64,000 bases of DNA, taken from positions 186,001 through 250,000 of the forward strand of contig JAILZT010000003.1 of the NCBI GenBank assembly GCA_023512345.1, read 5' to 3'. Positions 17,518 through 27,576 of the stretch are shown here, piece by piece. The DNA comes from Paenibacillus sp. Its GTDB lineage: Bacteria; Bacillota; Bacilli; Paenibacillales; Paenibacillaceae. The notes below the pieces were generated by a model. It made no database searches and was not told the DNA's origin. It saw only the letters and a program-made list of their open reading frames with translations. Within the stretch, counting starts at the first letter, position 1, and the number at the start of each line of letters is the position of its first letter. The translations under genes and the position numbers were made by a program.

Positions 17518-19137
17518 ATGCTAAAGCTGCTGATTGCTGAAGACGAATTGTCATTCCGAGAAGGAATTATTCAGAGGATTGATTGGCCCTTTTACGATAT
17601 TGAGATCGTGGGCGCTGCCATGGATGGACGAGAAGCAATAAATCTAATGAGAGAAAATAAGCCGGATGTGTTACTAACAGATATTCGCATGCCTTTTATG
17701 AATGGACTGGAATTGATTCAGACCGCTCAAGACGAAGGGCTATCCTTCTATTCCATTATTCTTACAGGGCATAGCGATTTCAACTACGCAAGGGATGCCG
17801 TCCGATATGGAGCAAGCGAATACTTATTGAAGCCCTGCTTACCTGAAGATATCCTCGAAGCCATACTTACCGTGAAGGAAAAAATCGATAAAGATCAGAA
17901 GAATGGATCTGCATTGCAGCAATTAAATCAGAATTGGACAAAGAACATTCCGTTGCTTAAAAATCAGATCCTGAATCAGTGGCTGTCAAATCCCCCTCTT
18001 CCACTAGAAGATCGAGAGCAAATCATTGAAGAGATGGGAATCTCCCTGAAACACTCGAAGGTTCATGTTGGATGCTTGCGGATTGATACCCCTGACCGCC
18101 GGGAGGAATCTAAACTTTATAAACGCGATATAGCCTTGATTCGGTACGCTGCTATTAATATTTTGACAGAAACCTTATTACCTCTGTTCCATGGATTTAT
18201 TGAACCTATTCGCTACGGAGAGGAAATTTTATGGCTGGCTAACATACCTGATAAAGAAACCGATACATCATTGAAGAAGAAGATGGAAGAACTGCAAAGG
18301 AATATGGAGACCTTTCTGAAAATCTCCATCACGATCTCTATCTCTTCCGTAAAACCTTCTCTCGATGAGGTACATACTGCGTACTTGGAAGCTTTGGAAG
18401 CGATGGCGGGTCGATTTTATCAAGGCAAAGGAGGCGTTTTTCTTTATTCCGAGCATAATCAGCGTTGCATGGTTCACACCTCGATCTTGGAGAATGAAGA
18501 ATTACATCAACTGGAGCTAGAAATAAAGTCACACCTGGAAAATCATAATTATGAACAAGCGTTAGATCATATGGACCATTGGCTGGATTACATTCGCTGC
18601 ACCTCTCAATATGAGAAAAATGAAGTCCATCTAAGAGCCACGATTTTCATACTAGAGCTTCAAAAATTCTCACAGGAACGCAAGTCTTCAGCCTTCGAAT
18701 GGAAGGATGATCTCATTAACTGGGTGGAACGGGTACCCTCTATTGAAACATTAGAAGAGCTGGCTACCATTATGCAAAAAATCATTCAAAGCATCGTAGA
18801 AATCGACTCTCAGCAGAAGCCCCTTCATCGAACAGTTCAAGCTGCTCTCGAATGGATTATTCATAAATACAACACCAGTATTTCGCTGGAATCTGTCGCT
18901 AAGGAAACGTATGTATCTAATACCTATTTAAGCTCCTTGTTCAAACAAGAACTAGGGATTAACTTTTTGGATTATTTGCATCAGTTCCGTGTGGAAAAAG
19001 CTAAAGAATTACTGAAACAAAACTACAAAATTTATGCGGTTGCCAAGTTGGTTGGGTATCAAGAGGAGCGGCATTTCAGAACTACTTTCAAAAAATGGAC
19101 AGGCCTGACCCCAACCCAATATCAGAAAAATGTATAA
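17518..19137 (+). CDS. YesN-type response regulator with AraC DNA-binding domain
   Basis: 539 residues. An N-terminal receiver (LLIAEDELSFREGI, phospho-Asp in LLTDIRMPFMNG, Lys in LLKPC) leads to a long middle region and a C-terminal AraC helix-turn-helix pair (SLESVAKETYVSNTYLSSLFKQ and KLVGYQEERHFRTTFKKWTGLTP). It follows the kinase by three bases. This class regulates carbohydrate uptake and hydrolase genes in Paenibacillus and Bacillus; likely targets here are the divergent SBP gene and perhaps the downstream GH3-GH30 enzyme, which is an inference from location. Confidence 0.92.
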   Translation: MLKLLIAEDELSFREGIIQRIDWPFYDIEIVGAAMDGREAINLMRENKPDVLLTDIRMPFMNGLELIQTAQDEGLSFYSIILTGHSDFNYARDAVRYGASEYLLKPCLPEDILEAILTVKEKIDKDQKNGSALQQLNQNWTKNIPLLKNQILNQWLSNPPLPLEDREQIIEEMGISLKHSKVHVGCLRIDTPDRREESKLYKRDIALIRYAAINILTETLLPLFHGFIEPIRYGEEILWLANIPDKETDTSLKKKMEELQRNMETFLKISITISISSVKPSLDEVHTAYLEALEAMAGRFYQGKGGVFLYSEHNQRCMVHTSILENEELHQLELEIKSHLENHNYEQALDHMDHWLDYIRCTSQYEKNEVHLRATIFILELQKFSQERKSSAFEWKDDLINWVERVPSIETLEELATIMQKIIQSIVEIDSQQKPLHRTVQAALEWIIHKYNTSISLESVAKETYVSNTYLSSLFKQELGINFLDYLHQFRVEKAKELLKQNYKIYAVAKLVGYQEERHFRTTFKKWTGLTPTQYQKNV

Positions 19138-19145
19138 ACACAAAG

Positions 19146-19181
19146 AAAAGGCCAACCGATTAATTACGGTTGGCCTTTTTT
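19146..19181. terminator. Bidirectional terminator between the response regulator and GH3-GH30 genes
   Basis: AAAAGGCCAACCG / CGGTTGGCCTTTTTT stem-loop with T runs on both strands, between the convergent genes. Confidence 0.88.
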
Positions 19182-19203
19182 CATTCTTATTGCACAGCTA
19201 AAT

Positions 19204-22200
19204 TTATTGCAGATTATACATCTTATAAATCATAACTGAAGCTTCAGCACGGGTTGCGTTGCCCAGTGGATTCACGCTGGTCCCGTTACCAGATACGATT
19301 CCATTCTTGATCAGCGTTGAAATACCTTCAACAGCAAATGGAGCAATCTTTGCGGTATCATCAAACCCCACTAGATGATCTGAAGATCCTTGTTCCAAAT
19401 GAATTTGTGCAGCATGCAATGCTCTTGTGGCCAATGTCATCATTTCTTGTCTCGTGATGTTAACTTCAGGTTCAAAGACATTGCCACCTTTCCCTTGAAC
19501 AATCCCGAGCTTCTTAGCGATACCAATGGCCTCTGCATAATAAGCTGTGGATTTCACATCAGCAAAGTTATCATCGGCTGCCTCTGTCAATCCAAGTGCT
19601 TTGACCAATAATAGGATGAAGTCCGCTCTTTTGATGTTTGCATTAGGAGAAAAGGTCGTATCTGACGTGCCGTTTATGACGCCTTTTGACGCCATGACCT
19701 CTATCGCTTGCTTTGCCCACCCATATTTACTGATATCCGCAAATGACTTGTTAACAAATGCTACAGCATATGAGCTAAAATGCGTTGTGGTAAACGTAAC
19801 CGTTTTGGTTGTCTCGTTGTAACGGCCGCTTGGAACGGATGTTATCTTCCCTTGACCATCGATATACCAGACAGTGATATGCTCTTTGTCAGCCAATTCT
19901 GTCACCGAAGGCGTGTATGGAATAAATACTGTTACCGGTGCTTGGGGATTGTTCCATGCAATTACTTGATTACCGGCTCTTAAGGTCAGCTCAATGACTG
20001 GTCGTTGCCCAATCTTTGCTTTGACCACAGCATCCGTTATATCAGCTGCCGCAAGGGTTATCCCTATGTTGTCAACGCCACCCACCACCATACTTTTGAG
20101 CATGTTACTTGGCAAGACCACCTTGCCAATAGACGTTACCAATTCCAGCTTCGAAGTTAAAGTGTCCGTGGTCAGATTCCCCACAGGAAGAATCATCTCG
20201 TATCCCGTTTGTCCAGCTAGCTCCTCAACTTCTATGGATACTGTTGAGACTCCATTGACAGGCTTCGCAGCTGCTAAAGCTGTCTTAAGATCAGCACTAC
20301 TGATCGTTGTTGTTGCCCGGCCGGTGTCAAGGTTCACAACAGGTTTTGGAGCTTTGATAATCGGCTTTACCCCACTATCAACAGGAGTGTTACCAGGATT
20401 GGTTCCCGGATTGGTTCCAGGACTCGTTCCAGGATTGTTATTGTGATTTGTAATTGTGTAAGAAAACTCAGCGATATCACTGTGATTTAAGGCGTCTTTA
20501 ATGGAAATCGCTTTAATGGTCACGTTATCATTAACCGTAATGGGTCCAGCATATAAATTGCTCGTTGTCGTTGGGACGGTACCATCCATTGTATAATAAA
20601 TGGCTGATCCTGCCGTTTTACTCGTAAGATTTACTTTGACTTGATTGTTATAGGTTCCCGCATTTGGACTCGCTGTTGGCGACGCAGAAGCTGTTGCATA
20701 AAAGGCAACATAACTGTCATCCATCCCCGCTATTACAACGATAGCACGAATTACTTTGGAAGGTGACAACGTGATGGCCCCCGTATACAATGTGCTGGCC
20801 TTTGTCGGCAATGTTCCGTCAGTGGTGTAATAGATATTCGCGCCTTCAATTTTCGTAGCTAGCGTTACAATTTGCTCGTCACCCTTTTGACCCTCTTTAT
20901 ACGAGATCTCAGGTGCTGTTGCTTTCTCTAAGACAGGTGTTGGAATCGAATCTGTGGGTTCAAGTTGGAATTCATCCAAATTGAAGCCATCTCCGTTAAT
21001 GACAAGCCGAAGCATTTGCGTGCCGGCCTCCAGATGGAGAACCGATGTGGCTTCCGTATAGGTGTTCCACCCCCCTGTGCTTGGTAAGCTTGTTACAGCT
21101 TCCGTATGACCATTTGAGAGCAACGATACAGAAACTCCACCTTGAGCCGTCGCATACTTGTATTTAACTTTATAGTAACTGGACTTCGGTACTGTAACTG
21201 TGTAATCCATATAAGTTCCTGCTGCCGTATAACCGACGTTGGTAATGGGACTTCCCACTTGGATTACATTTTGGCCCGCCTGTTCGAAGCTTTCCCCTTC
21301 GATCTTCAGGATGCCATCCTCACCGACTGTATGAGGAGTAACCTCTTCGACTATCATGTGCTGCATTTCAAAGGTACCTACACTGCCAAGGATTCTAATA
21401 ATCTGCTCCCCTGCCTCCAAATCCACCGAAGTACGTATGTGGTTCCAATTGTTCGGCCCCGAGGGAATGTTGAATGTAGCTAGTGAGGTGTTACCATTTT
21501 TCAATTGGAAAGAACTACCGCCGCCACTTGGAACTGAAGCATTTAGCGTGAACGTGTATTTGCCAGCTTGAGGAACATTAATCTTAAAATCTACCCAATC
21601 CCCTGCTCCAATATCCGTAAACTTCCACCCGTCCGTAAATTTCACTCCCGAAAACTGTGAATAAACATCTGATGTTACTGTACCCGGTATAAGTGTAGCT
21701 GGCGTTTTTGTTACAGTTCCTTTTAGTTTCACATCTGCTGAAAGGACCTTGCCATCGGTTGAATCAGAGTATGCTGTAGCAGGGACATTTACTGTCAGTT
21801 TCAAATCATTATAATAAGGTGTCCCATCCCATGCTAGTTTTACTTTAACTGTATCCGGGTTGTAGGTAGCATAGGTAACTGAGGTTACTGTCACTCCCTT
21901 AGTTGTTGCCTCTCCAGATAGTGAGATATCAGCTACATTCAGACTATTAAAAGTACCCCCGCTAAGATTAAGCGTAACTTCTTTGCCCTCTACGTCATAA
22001 TCCAATTCTGCCGGAGAAAGACTTAACACTTTCTCATTTCCCGGAAGTGTTTGGATATCACGGTTCCAGCGGTAAGTAGCTACTGACTTTGGTGCTAGCG
22101 TTGCCGCAATTTGTGTGCCGTCACTGACAAGCTTGAACGTTTGTGCTGAAGCAGACTGGTTGATAACAACCGTAACGATCGTTTTCTTGTCCGGACTGAT

Positions 22201-25200
22201 GAACGACACGTTCGTCACACTATCCTTATTACCGTAATTACTGTCAATTCGCGTGTAGCCTGGTTCCACGAACTTAGTGAAGTGGCCCATGAAGTAATAC
22301 TCAGGTGTAAGCCAATAATTATCGTAGTTCGATGAATCTTGAACTAACATCGTGGGATCCGGAGTTCCAATCCATTGATGCGTATTGATGTCACTATCAA
22401 GCATGAGTACCCATGAATTATAGCTTCTTGCCCAGTTACGGAAATACTGCGCTATTCGATCCGTACCTACCGTCCCCCACACTGCACGTTCGGTTAGGTA
22501 AACATCCTTTTCAGGATACATATCATGCAGCTGAGACATAAGCCCAAGATCTCCGCCGTAATCGTGAAAAGCCGTTCCATCAATCGCTGAGTAATTCTCA
22601 GCATCAGCCAGCATTGGAGCCGGATAAGACATCGTGTCTCCAGGGTTGTGGTCGAATATCCACAGTTTCACATCCAGGCCCGCTTCATCAAGCTTCTGCT
22701 TCAGCAGCTTGGCAAGTTCAGCTTCTTGTTGCCAAGGCATCTTCGTGCTCGGATACTCGATTTCGAGTAGCGGCTCATTCTGTAAGGTCATCGCTTCGAT
22801 GATAATTCCTTGCTTCTTATACTCTTGAATGAATTTCACATAATAATCGGCTAACACAGGTAGGTATTCATCCTTAACCTGTCCCTTAATCATGCTATCC
22901 GTTGTCTTCATCCACCCGGGAGGGCTCCATGGTGAAGCAAAGAATTTAAGTTCCGGGTTCATCGCCACCATTTTTTGCAAAGTTGGAATAATACCGTAAT
23001 CGATATCCTTCTGGATAGAGAAGTGGCTTAAGCTGGTATCGGTTTCTCCCTTCGGCATATCATCATAAGAATAAAATTTCTGAGCCGTAAAATCAGCTGT
23101 ACCAATGGTCACGCGCATCATGCTCATGCCAATACCTTCTGTCTTACTCACTAGCTGTTTCAACAATTCGTCCTGTTTAGCGGGAGACATTTTAACCAAA
23201 TTATACACTGTCGATTCTTCCATCGAGGTTCCAATCCCCATCATCGACTGATATTCCTTGCCTGGATTAATATTGATCGTTGTAACCTTAGCATCAGCAG
23301 CCTTGCTTACCTCCGTTAAGTCGAGGTTTGGCTGCTGCTCAAGCTTCTTGTCGCCTTCTTGCCAACGAGGTGCGTAATACCATCTCATGTCCTGGGAGTC
23401 ACGTTCTGTGGTCACCCAGTTCTCTACAGCGTTCGCCTGTATGACTGGCTCAGGTGTTACTACTCCACCTGCATCGGTTTCTGGAGCGGCTGGAGAGAAG
23501 CCTATGGAACCAAACCAGTTGAAGTTTATCCCGCCTGCCTTAAGTACTAGCTTGATTTTCTGAATACCCGCTGTCAGGGCTACGTCCTGAACTGTAGTGG
23601 TCTGCCAATTCTGCCAGCCTCCTGTACGATTAACGGATAACTCACCGATTTTTACTCCTGATTCGTTAAGAATATCAAATCCGGTGTTGTCTCCTTCACC
23701 CGCATGGCGAAAATCAATATCGAATACCCCGTCAGTTGGAACATCAATCAGATATTCCATCCAATCCCCTGCATCTGTATAGCCAATATTTTGTCCTCCA
23801 CCAACGTCTCCAGTGTTCTCTAACTGAATCCCTTGCTGCTGTTTGAAGCTCTCCGCCTCTACTTTTACATAGAGTGGGTTACCTGGTTTTTGTGGAAGAG
23901 CAGGTAGTTCAGGCGTTTGTTGGCTCTTAGTCAACCCAAAGCCATAATCAAACAGAATATATTGCTGTTCTAAATTGGTTGTGCCTGCTTTCGGAGTCGA
24001 ATAAGCCTCAGTATAGAACGGCCAACGAACCGGTAATTTCCCTGTAAAATCGTAATCACCGAATAAGACATCGGCAACTCCTTGCCCTTCCGTTCCCGGC
24101 AGCCACGCTTCTACCAGTCCTTCCATATCACCTAATTGATCATTCAAGATCATGGGTCTTCCGGATACGAGGACAACAATCGTCGGTACACCAGACTCGC
24201 GGATATTGTTTAAGGTAGCGATATCTTCCTTATCCAACTTTAGACTATTCAGACTATCGCCGGTTCCCTCCGCATACGGCTTCTCCCCGATAATGGCAAT
24301 CGCAACATCACTGCCCGCTGCACCGCGACCATGCTTGTTGTACGTTACTGTCTTAGATCCACCAACTGTATTCTTAATCCCCTGAAGGATCGTCGTTCCT
24401 TCCGTGGTTTTTCCGGATTGACCCTGCCAAGTAATGGACCAACCACCCGATTGTATGCCGATATCATCAGCACTTTTGCCTGCTACGAAGATCTTGTTCA
24501 TATTCTTAAGCTGGGAAAGAATGGGCTTCCCGTTCACCTCATCGTTCTTGAGTAGAACTAGTGATTCACGAACTGCTTGTTGGGCAAGTGCGCGATGTGA
24601 TTGGGAGCCGAAGGTACCTTCAAGGCTTTTATCTGTCATCGGATGTTCGAATACACCCGACTCGAACTTCACACGCAATATACGAGTTACTGCATCATCA
24701 ATACGACTCTGTTTAATGGAACCCTCTTCCGCCAAAGCCTTTAGATGAGTGATGGTAACTTTCCAATCTGCTGGCATCATCAACATATCAACACCGGCAT
24801 TCACAGTTACCTTAATCTGATCCTTCAATCCACTGACCGCATTTCCATCCCAATCCTTGGTGATCTGCTGCACGGCATTATAGTCCGTGATCACAAAGCC
24901 TGTAAATCCAAGTTGACCTTCTTCTGTACCTTTCAACACATCAGTAAGAAGACGTTTATTCGCATGCATTTTCAATCCTTGTATACTGCTGTAAGAAGCC
25001 ATCACTGTTCTAGCGCCAGCTTCTACTGCCTTTTTGTACATTGGCAAATCTAGATCGAGGACTTCCTGCTCCGTCATCCCGGAAATATTACCTTGATTTG
25101 CACCGTTATCCGTCAATCCTTCTCCGAGAAAATGCTTCGCTGTGGCGATCACTCTATCGCTGTTCTTTAATTCGCTAATTGTAATTCCCTGCAATCCCTT

Positions 25201-25848
25201 TATGTAGGCCGCAGCCATTTGTGACACAAGGGACTGATTATCACTGAAACCTTCATAGGTCCGACCCCAATTGATATTTTGCGGATCAGCAATTGTTGGT
25301 CCAAATACCCAGTTCGTTCCGGAAGCCTTTACCTCTTGCGCTGTTGCAACTCCAATCTGCTTGACCAGCTCTGGATTTCGCGTAGCTCCTAAACCTATGT
25401 TATGTGGGAACAAAGTCGCACCGATTAGATTGTTCTGGCCATGTACGGCATCAACTCCATAGAGGAGTGGGATGCCAAGCGGAGTAGATAAGGCACCTGC
25501 TTGGTACGAATCCACTAGTTCCACCCAGTTCTCAAGTGTGCTGTCCGATTGCTTCCCGTTCGGGAAAGAACCTCCGCCACTAAGAACAGAACCTAAGCTA
25601 TAGTTCTTGACATCTTCTGGTGTGACGGATGCACGCTCCGCCTGTACCATTTGTCCGACTTTCTCATCCAGAGACATTCTTCCCAGTAAGTCTGCCACTC
25701 GGATGTCAACAGGCAATGAGGCGTTATAATAGGGAACTAGGGCTTCTGTAGAAGAAGCTGCCGCATAGGAAGTTGCAGGCATTACTCCTGCCAGCGTAGA
25801 CCACAAGAGCATTAGAGCGGTGGCCGAGGAAAGGGTGCGTTTCAACAT
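19204..25848 (-). CDS. Multidomain GH3-GH30 glycoside hydrolase with CBM6, CHB_HEX and three SLH domains
   Basis: 2214 residues with a signal peptide (about 1-30). Domain order: GH3 N and C domains (about 40-650; nucleophile Asp322 in VITDYNAV), a CBM6-type module (659-790, VEAESFKQQQGIQ...), and GH30 (about 855-1265; acid/base Glu1025 in LQNEP, nucleophile Glu1120 in YLTERAVWG). An X2-like Ig module (1273-1378), two further CBM6-like modules (1383-1630), two chitobiase/CHB_HEX repeats (1643-1797), a PGTNPGTNP linker, an unassigned beta domain (1830-2030) and three SLH repeats (2034-2213) follow. SLH domains tether proteins to secondary cell-wall polymer. GH3 plus GH30 suggests breakdown of a beta-glucan, inferred only. 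A cre site lies 34 bases upstream. Confidence 0.93.
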   Translation of the reverse strand: MLKRTLSSATALMLLWSTLAGVMPATSYAAASSTEALVPYYNASLPVDIRVADLLGRMSLDEKVGQMVQAERASVTPEDVKNYSLGSVLSGGGSFPNGKQSDSTLENWVELVDSYQAGALSTPLGIPLLYGVDAVHGQNNLIGATLFPHNIGLGATRNPELVKQIGVATAQEVKASGTNWVFGPTIADPQNINWGRTYEGFSDNQSLVSQMAAAYIKGLQGITISELKNSDRVIATAKHFLGEGLTDNGANQGNISGMTEQEVLDLDLPMYKKAVEAGARTVMASYSSIQGLKMHANKRLLTDVLKGTEEGQLGFTGFVITDYNAVQQITKDWDGNAVSGLKDQIKVTVNAGVDMLMMPADWKVTITHLKALAEEGSIKQSRIDDAVTRILRVKFESGVFEHPMTDKSLEGTFGSQSHRALAQQAVRESLVLLKNDEVNGKPILSQLKNMNKIFVAGKSADDIGIQSGGWSITWQGQSGKTTEGTTILQGIKNTVGGSKTVTYNKHGRGAAGSDVAIAIIGEKPYAEGTGDSLNSLKLDKEDIATLNNIRESGVPTIVVLVSGRPMILNDQLGDMEGLVEAWLPGTEGQGVADVLFGDYDFTGKLPVRWPFYTEAYSTPKAGTTNLEQQYILFDYGFGLTKSQQTPELPALPQKPGNPLYVKVEAESFKQQQGIQLENTGDVGGGQNIGYTDAGDWMEYLIDVPTDGVFDIDFRHAGEGDNTGFDILNESGVKIGELSVNRTGGWQNWQTTTVQDVALTAGIQKIKLVLKAGGINFNWFGSIGFSPAAPETDAGGVVTPEPVIQANAVENWVTTERDSQDMRWYYAPRWQEGDKKLEQQPNLDLTEVSKAADAKVTTININPGKEYQSMMGIGTSMEESTVYNLVKMSPAKQDELLKQLVSKTEGIGMSMMRVTIGTADFTAQKFYSYDDMPKGETDTSLSHFSIQKDIDYGIIPTLQKMVAMNPELKFFASPWSPPGWMKTTDSMIKGQVKDEYLPVLADYYVKFIQEYKKQGIIIEAMTLQNEPLLEIEYPSTKMPWQQEAELAKLLKQKLDEAGLDVKLWIFDHNPGDTMSYPAPMLADAENYSAIDGTAFHDYGGDLGLMSQLHDMYPEKDVYLTERAVWGTVGTDRIAQYFRNWARSYNSWVLMLDSDINTHQWIGTPDPTMLVQDSSNYDNYWLTPEYYFMGHFTKFVEPGYTRIDSNYGNKDSVTNVSFISPDKKTIVTVVINQSASAQTFKLVSDGTQIAATLAPKSVATYRWNRDIQTLPGNEKVLSLSPAELDYDVEGKEVTLNLSGGTFNSLNVADISLSGEATTKGVTVTSVTYATYNPDTVKVKLAWDGTPYYNDLKLTVNVPATAYSDSTDGKVLSADVKLKGTVTKTPATLIPGTVTSDVYSQFSGVKFTDGWKFTDIGAGDWVDFKINVPQAGKYTFTLNASVPSGGGSSFQLKNGNTSLATFNIPSGPNNWNHIRTSVDLEAGEQIIRILGSVGTFEMQHMIVEEVTPHTVGEDGILKIEGESFEQAGQNVIQVGSPITNVGYTAAGTYMDYTVTVPKSSYYKVKYKYATAQGGVSVSLLSNGHTEAVTSLPSTGGWNTYTEATSVLHLEAGTQMLRLVINGDGFNLDEFQLEPTDSIPTPVLEKATAPEISYKEGQKGDEQIVTLATKIEGANIYYTTDGTLPTKASTLYTGAITLSPSKVIRAIVVIAGMDDSYVAFYATASASPTASPNAGTYNNQVKVNLTSKTAGSAIYYTMDGTVPTTTSNLYAGPITVNDNVTIKAISIKDALNHSDIAEFSYTITNHNNNPGTSPGTNPGTNPGNTPVDSGVKPIIKAPKPVVNLDTGRATTTISSADLKTALAAAKPVNGVSTVSIEVEELAGQTGYEMILPVGNLTTDTLTSKLELVTSIGKVVLPSNMLKSMVVGGVDNIGITLAAADITDAVVKAKIGQRPVIELTLRAGNQVIAWNNPQAPVTVFIPYTPSVTELADKEHITVWYIDGQGKITSVPSGRYNETTKTVTFTTTHFSSYAVAFVNKSFADISKYGWAKQAIEVMASKGVINGTSDTTFSPNANIKRADFILLLVKALGLTEAADDNFADVKSTAYYAEAIGIAKKLGIVQGKGGNVFEPEVNITRQEMMTLATRALHAAQIHLEQGSSDHLVGFDDTAKIAPFAVEGISTLIKNGIVSGNGTSVNPLGNATRAEASVMIYKMYNLQ

Positions 25849-25881
25849 TACGGATTGCCTCCTTCGGAAATTAGTGATCTT

Positions 25882-25895
25882 TGAAATCGATTACA
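25882..25895 (-). promoter_or_regulatory. Catabolite-responsive element (cre) upstream of the GH3-GH30 gene
   Basis: TGAAATCGATTACA matches the CcpA consensus TGWAANCGNTNWCA at every defined position. It lies 34-47 bases before the start codon, suitable for repression by CcpA during growth on preferred sugars. Confidence 0.75.
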
Positions 25896-25914
25896 ACTTT
25901 CTGTTTTAAAACAA

Positions 25915-25921
25915 CCTCCTT
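25915..25921 (-). promoter_or_regulatory. Orphan Shine-Dalgarno-like sequence in the GH3-GH30 leader
   Basis: On the minus strand TTAAGGAGGTTG lies about 70 bases upstream of the start codon with no open frame of any length after it. It is separate from the gene's own AAGGAGG. Such isolated sites can stabilise long mRNAs (cry3A STAB-SD); the role here is an inference. Confidence 0.3.
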
Positions 25922-26162
25922 AAGCCATTTTACAAAGAGTTTGTAAGCGTAATTATTTTGTCATTGATTAATCATAGATTCAGTGTCCACAAAAAAACAG
26001 GAGTCATTTTTTAGATCATATGCAGTATTTTTTAGATAATAAATTTACTTAGTAATTGCAATGTCCTGAAATTGAATTATGTCAGTTCTTACAGTAGACC
26101 TAATGTCCTAAAATCACCTATAATATTACAAGATACAATTAAATAAGGGGGACTTATTTATC

Positions 26163-27413
26163 ATGGCCTGGATGAATAAACTTGCTTTAAAAGGAAAAAT
26201 AATTGCCGCTTGTTATCTGGTTGCCGCGCTATTTGCTATTCCTGTTCTTATTACTTTTCTGATTTTGGGCAAAGTCGTTGTAGGTATTATCTTGGTTGCC
26301 CTGCTTGCCGGCCTTACCTATCCTCTTGCGAGTTTTGTTGAGAGAACGCTTACATCATCTTTTGATGACATCTCCAACGTTACCCACTCTATATCAAAAG
26401 GAGACTTTACAAGCAGAGCTGATGAAAAAGGTTCCATGGGAGAAATAAGCCGTTCCTTTAATAGCATGATTGACAAGCTAAAGAAAATTTTGACGGAAGC
26501 GTCGCAGATTACCCGCCAAGTTATGGATGCAAGCCGCGGGATTGAAGATAAGAATCAAAATTTGAAAATTGTAATGGCTCAGGTTGCTTCCTCCTCCAAT
26601 GAACTGGCTCTTGGAGCTAACGAAATATCCGTTGACATTGCCGATATGACAGAGTCCATAAAAGACATAGAAACTAAGGTTTCGAACTACACTAGTTCCA
26701 CCAAAGAAATGAACAAACGATCCATACATACGCTGGAGCTTGTTGAAAAAGGCAGACAATCCGTAGATACTCAAGCTTCCGGCATGCGTAAAAATATTGA
26801 AGCCACTCAAAAGGTGGCAGAGACGATCGAAGCTCTCTCTCAGAATGCCAGAGGGATTACGATGATTACCAAAACAATTACAGAAATTGCTGAGCAAACC
26901 AACCTCCTTTCTTTAAATGCATCAATAGAAGCTGCTCGGGCTGGAGAGCATGGTCGAGGCTTCGCTGTTGTTGCACAGGAAGTTCGTAAATTAGCGGAAG
27001 AATCAACAGCTTCGACTAAAGAGGTCTTTGGTTTGGTACGAAGCATTGAGAATGATATCAAAGAGGCTATCGAGAATATTGCAATTAATGAAGAAGTAGT
27101 GCAGGTCCAGAATGAAATGATTATTGAAACCGCACAGATCTTTGCTGAAATTGTAAAGAGTGTTCAATACATAACCGAGCAAATTTCATCATTCTCTGCG
27201 GAAAGTGACATTATGCTGGAGAGCGCACTCAAAATCTCTGGTGCGATTCAAAATATCTCTGCCATTACTCAGGAGACCGCTGCTGGAACAGAGGAAGTAT
27301 CTGCGGCAATGAATGAACAGATCCATGCTCTTCAGACGGTTGCGGATGAAACAGAGATTATGACTAAGGCCGTATTCCAGCTTCAGAAAACCATTCATGT
27401 ATTCAAGTTTTAG
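26163..27413 (+). CDS. Methyl-accepting chemotaxis protein without an extracellular sensor domain
   Basis: 416 residues. Two adjacent membrane helices (about 14-35 and 38-60) form a hairpin with almost no external loop, followed by HAMP (about 60-110, [21 protein letters not shown]) and the signalling domain with the conserved tip [21 protein letters not shown]. It would report to CheA-CheW; with no ligand-binding ectodomain it must sense membrane or cytoplasmic signals, or work with a partner. It starts at an ATG after GGGGGA. The gene is single and is divergent from the GH3-GH30 enzyme. Confidence 0.9.
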   Translation: MAWMNKLALKGKIIAACYLVAALFAIPVLITFLILGKVVVGIILVALLAGLTYPLASFVERTLTSSFDDISNVTHSISKGDFTSRADEKGSMGEISRSFNSMIDKLKKILTEASQITRQVMDASRGIEDKNQNLKIVMAQVASSSNELALGANEISVDIADMTESIKDIETKVSNYTSSTKEMNKRSIHTLELVEKGRQSVDTQASGMRKNIEATQKVAETIEALSQNARGITMITKTITEIAEQTNLLSLNASIEAARAGEHGRGFAVVAQEVRKLAEESTASTKEVFGLVRSIENDIKEAIENIAINEEVVQVQNEMIIETAQIFAEIVKSVQYITEQISSFSAESDIMLESALKISGAIQNISAITQETAAGTEEVSAAMNEQIHALQTVADETEIMTKAVFQLQKTIHVFKF

Positions 27414-27463
27414 CTACCTTATGTAGCTGTATGTCATATTTTTCGCTTTTTTGTATATATTCA

Positions 27464-27492
27464 TTGACAAAGGAATTTGAGGAATATATTGT
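27464..27492 (+). promoter_or_regulatory. Sigma-A promoter of the ThDP enzyme operon
   Basis: TTGACA (27464-27469) and TATTGT (27487-27492) with the ideal 17-base spacer. Transcription would begin near 27499 and include the small frame and terminator-like hairpin that follow. Confidence 0.65.
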
Positions 27493-27537
27493 AAAGTAAA
27501 AATATGTCTTATTTTAAATCAAAACAAGAAGGTCTCA

Positions 27538-27576
27538 ATGGCGATTTATGCATACCAGCCTGTGCTCTGTATTTGA
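27538..27576 (+). other. Possible leader peptide upstream of the ThDP enzyme gene
   Basis: A 12-codon frame, MAIYAYQPVLCI, has AAGAAGG five bases before its ATG and ends inside the stem of the hairpin at 27557-27593. A ribosome on this frame could affect the hairpin. The frame is too short to prove, and could be chance. Confidence 0.25.

Noticed and set aside
25942..25955. Second cre-like site TGTAAGCGTAATTA upstream of the GH3-GH30 gene
   Set aside because: Two mismatches at conserved positions; the downstream perfect site is sufficient.
26000..26160. Sigma-D (motility) promoter for the chemoreceptor
   Set aside because: Looked for TAAA - 15 - GCCGATAT; only AT-rich partial matches were seen.
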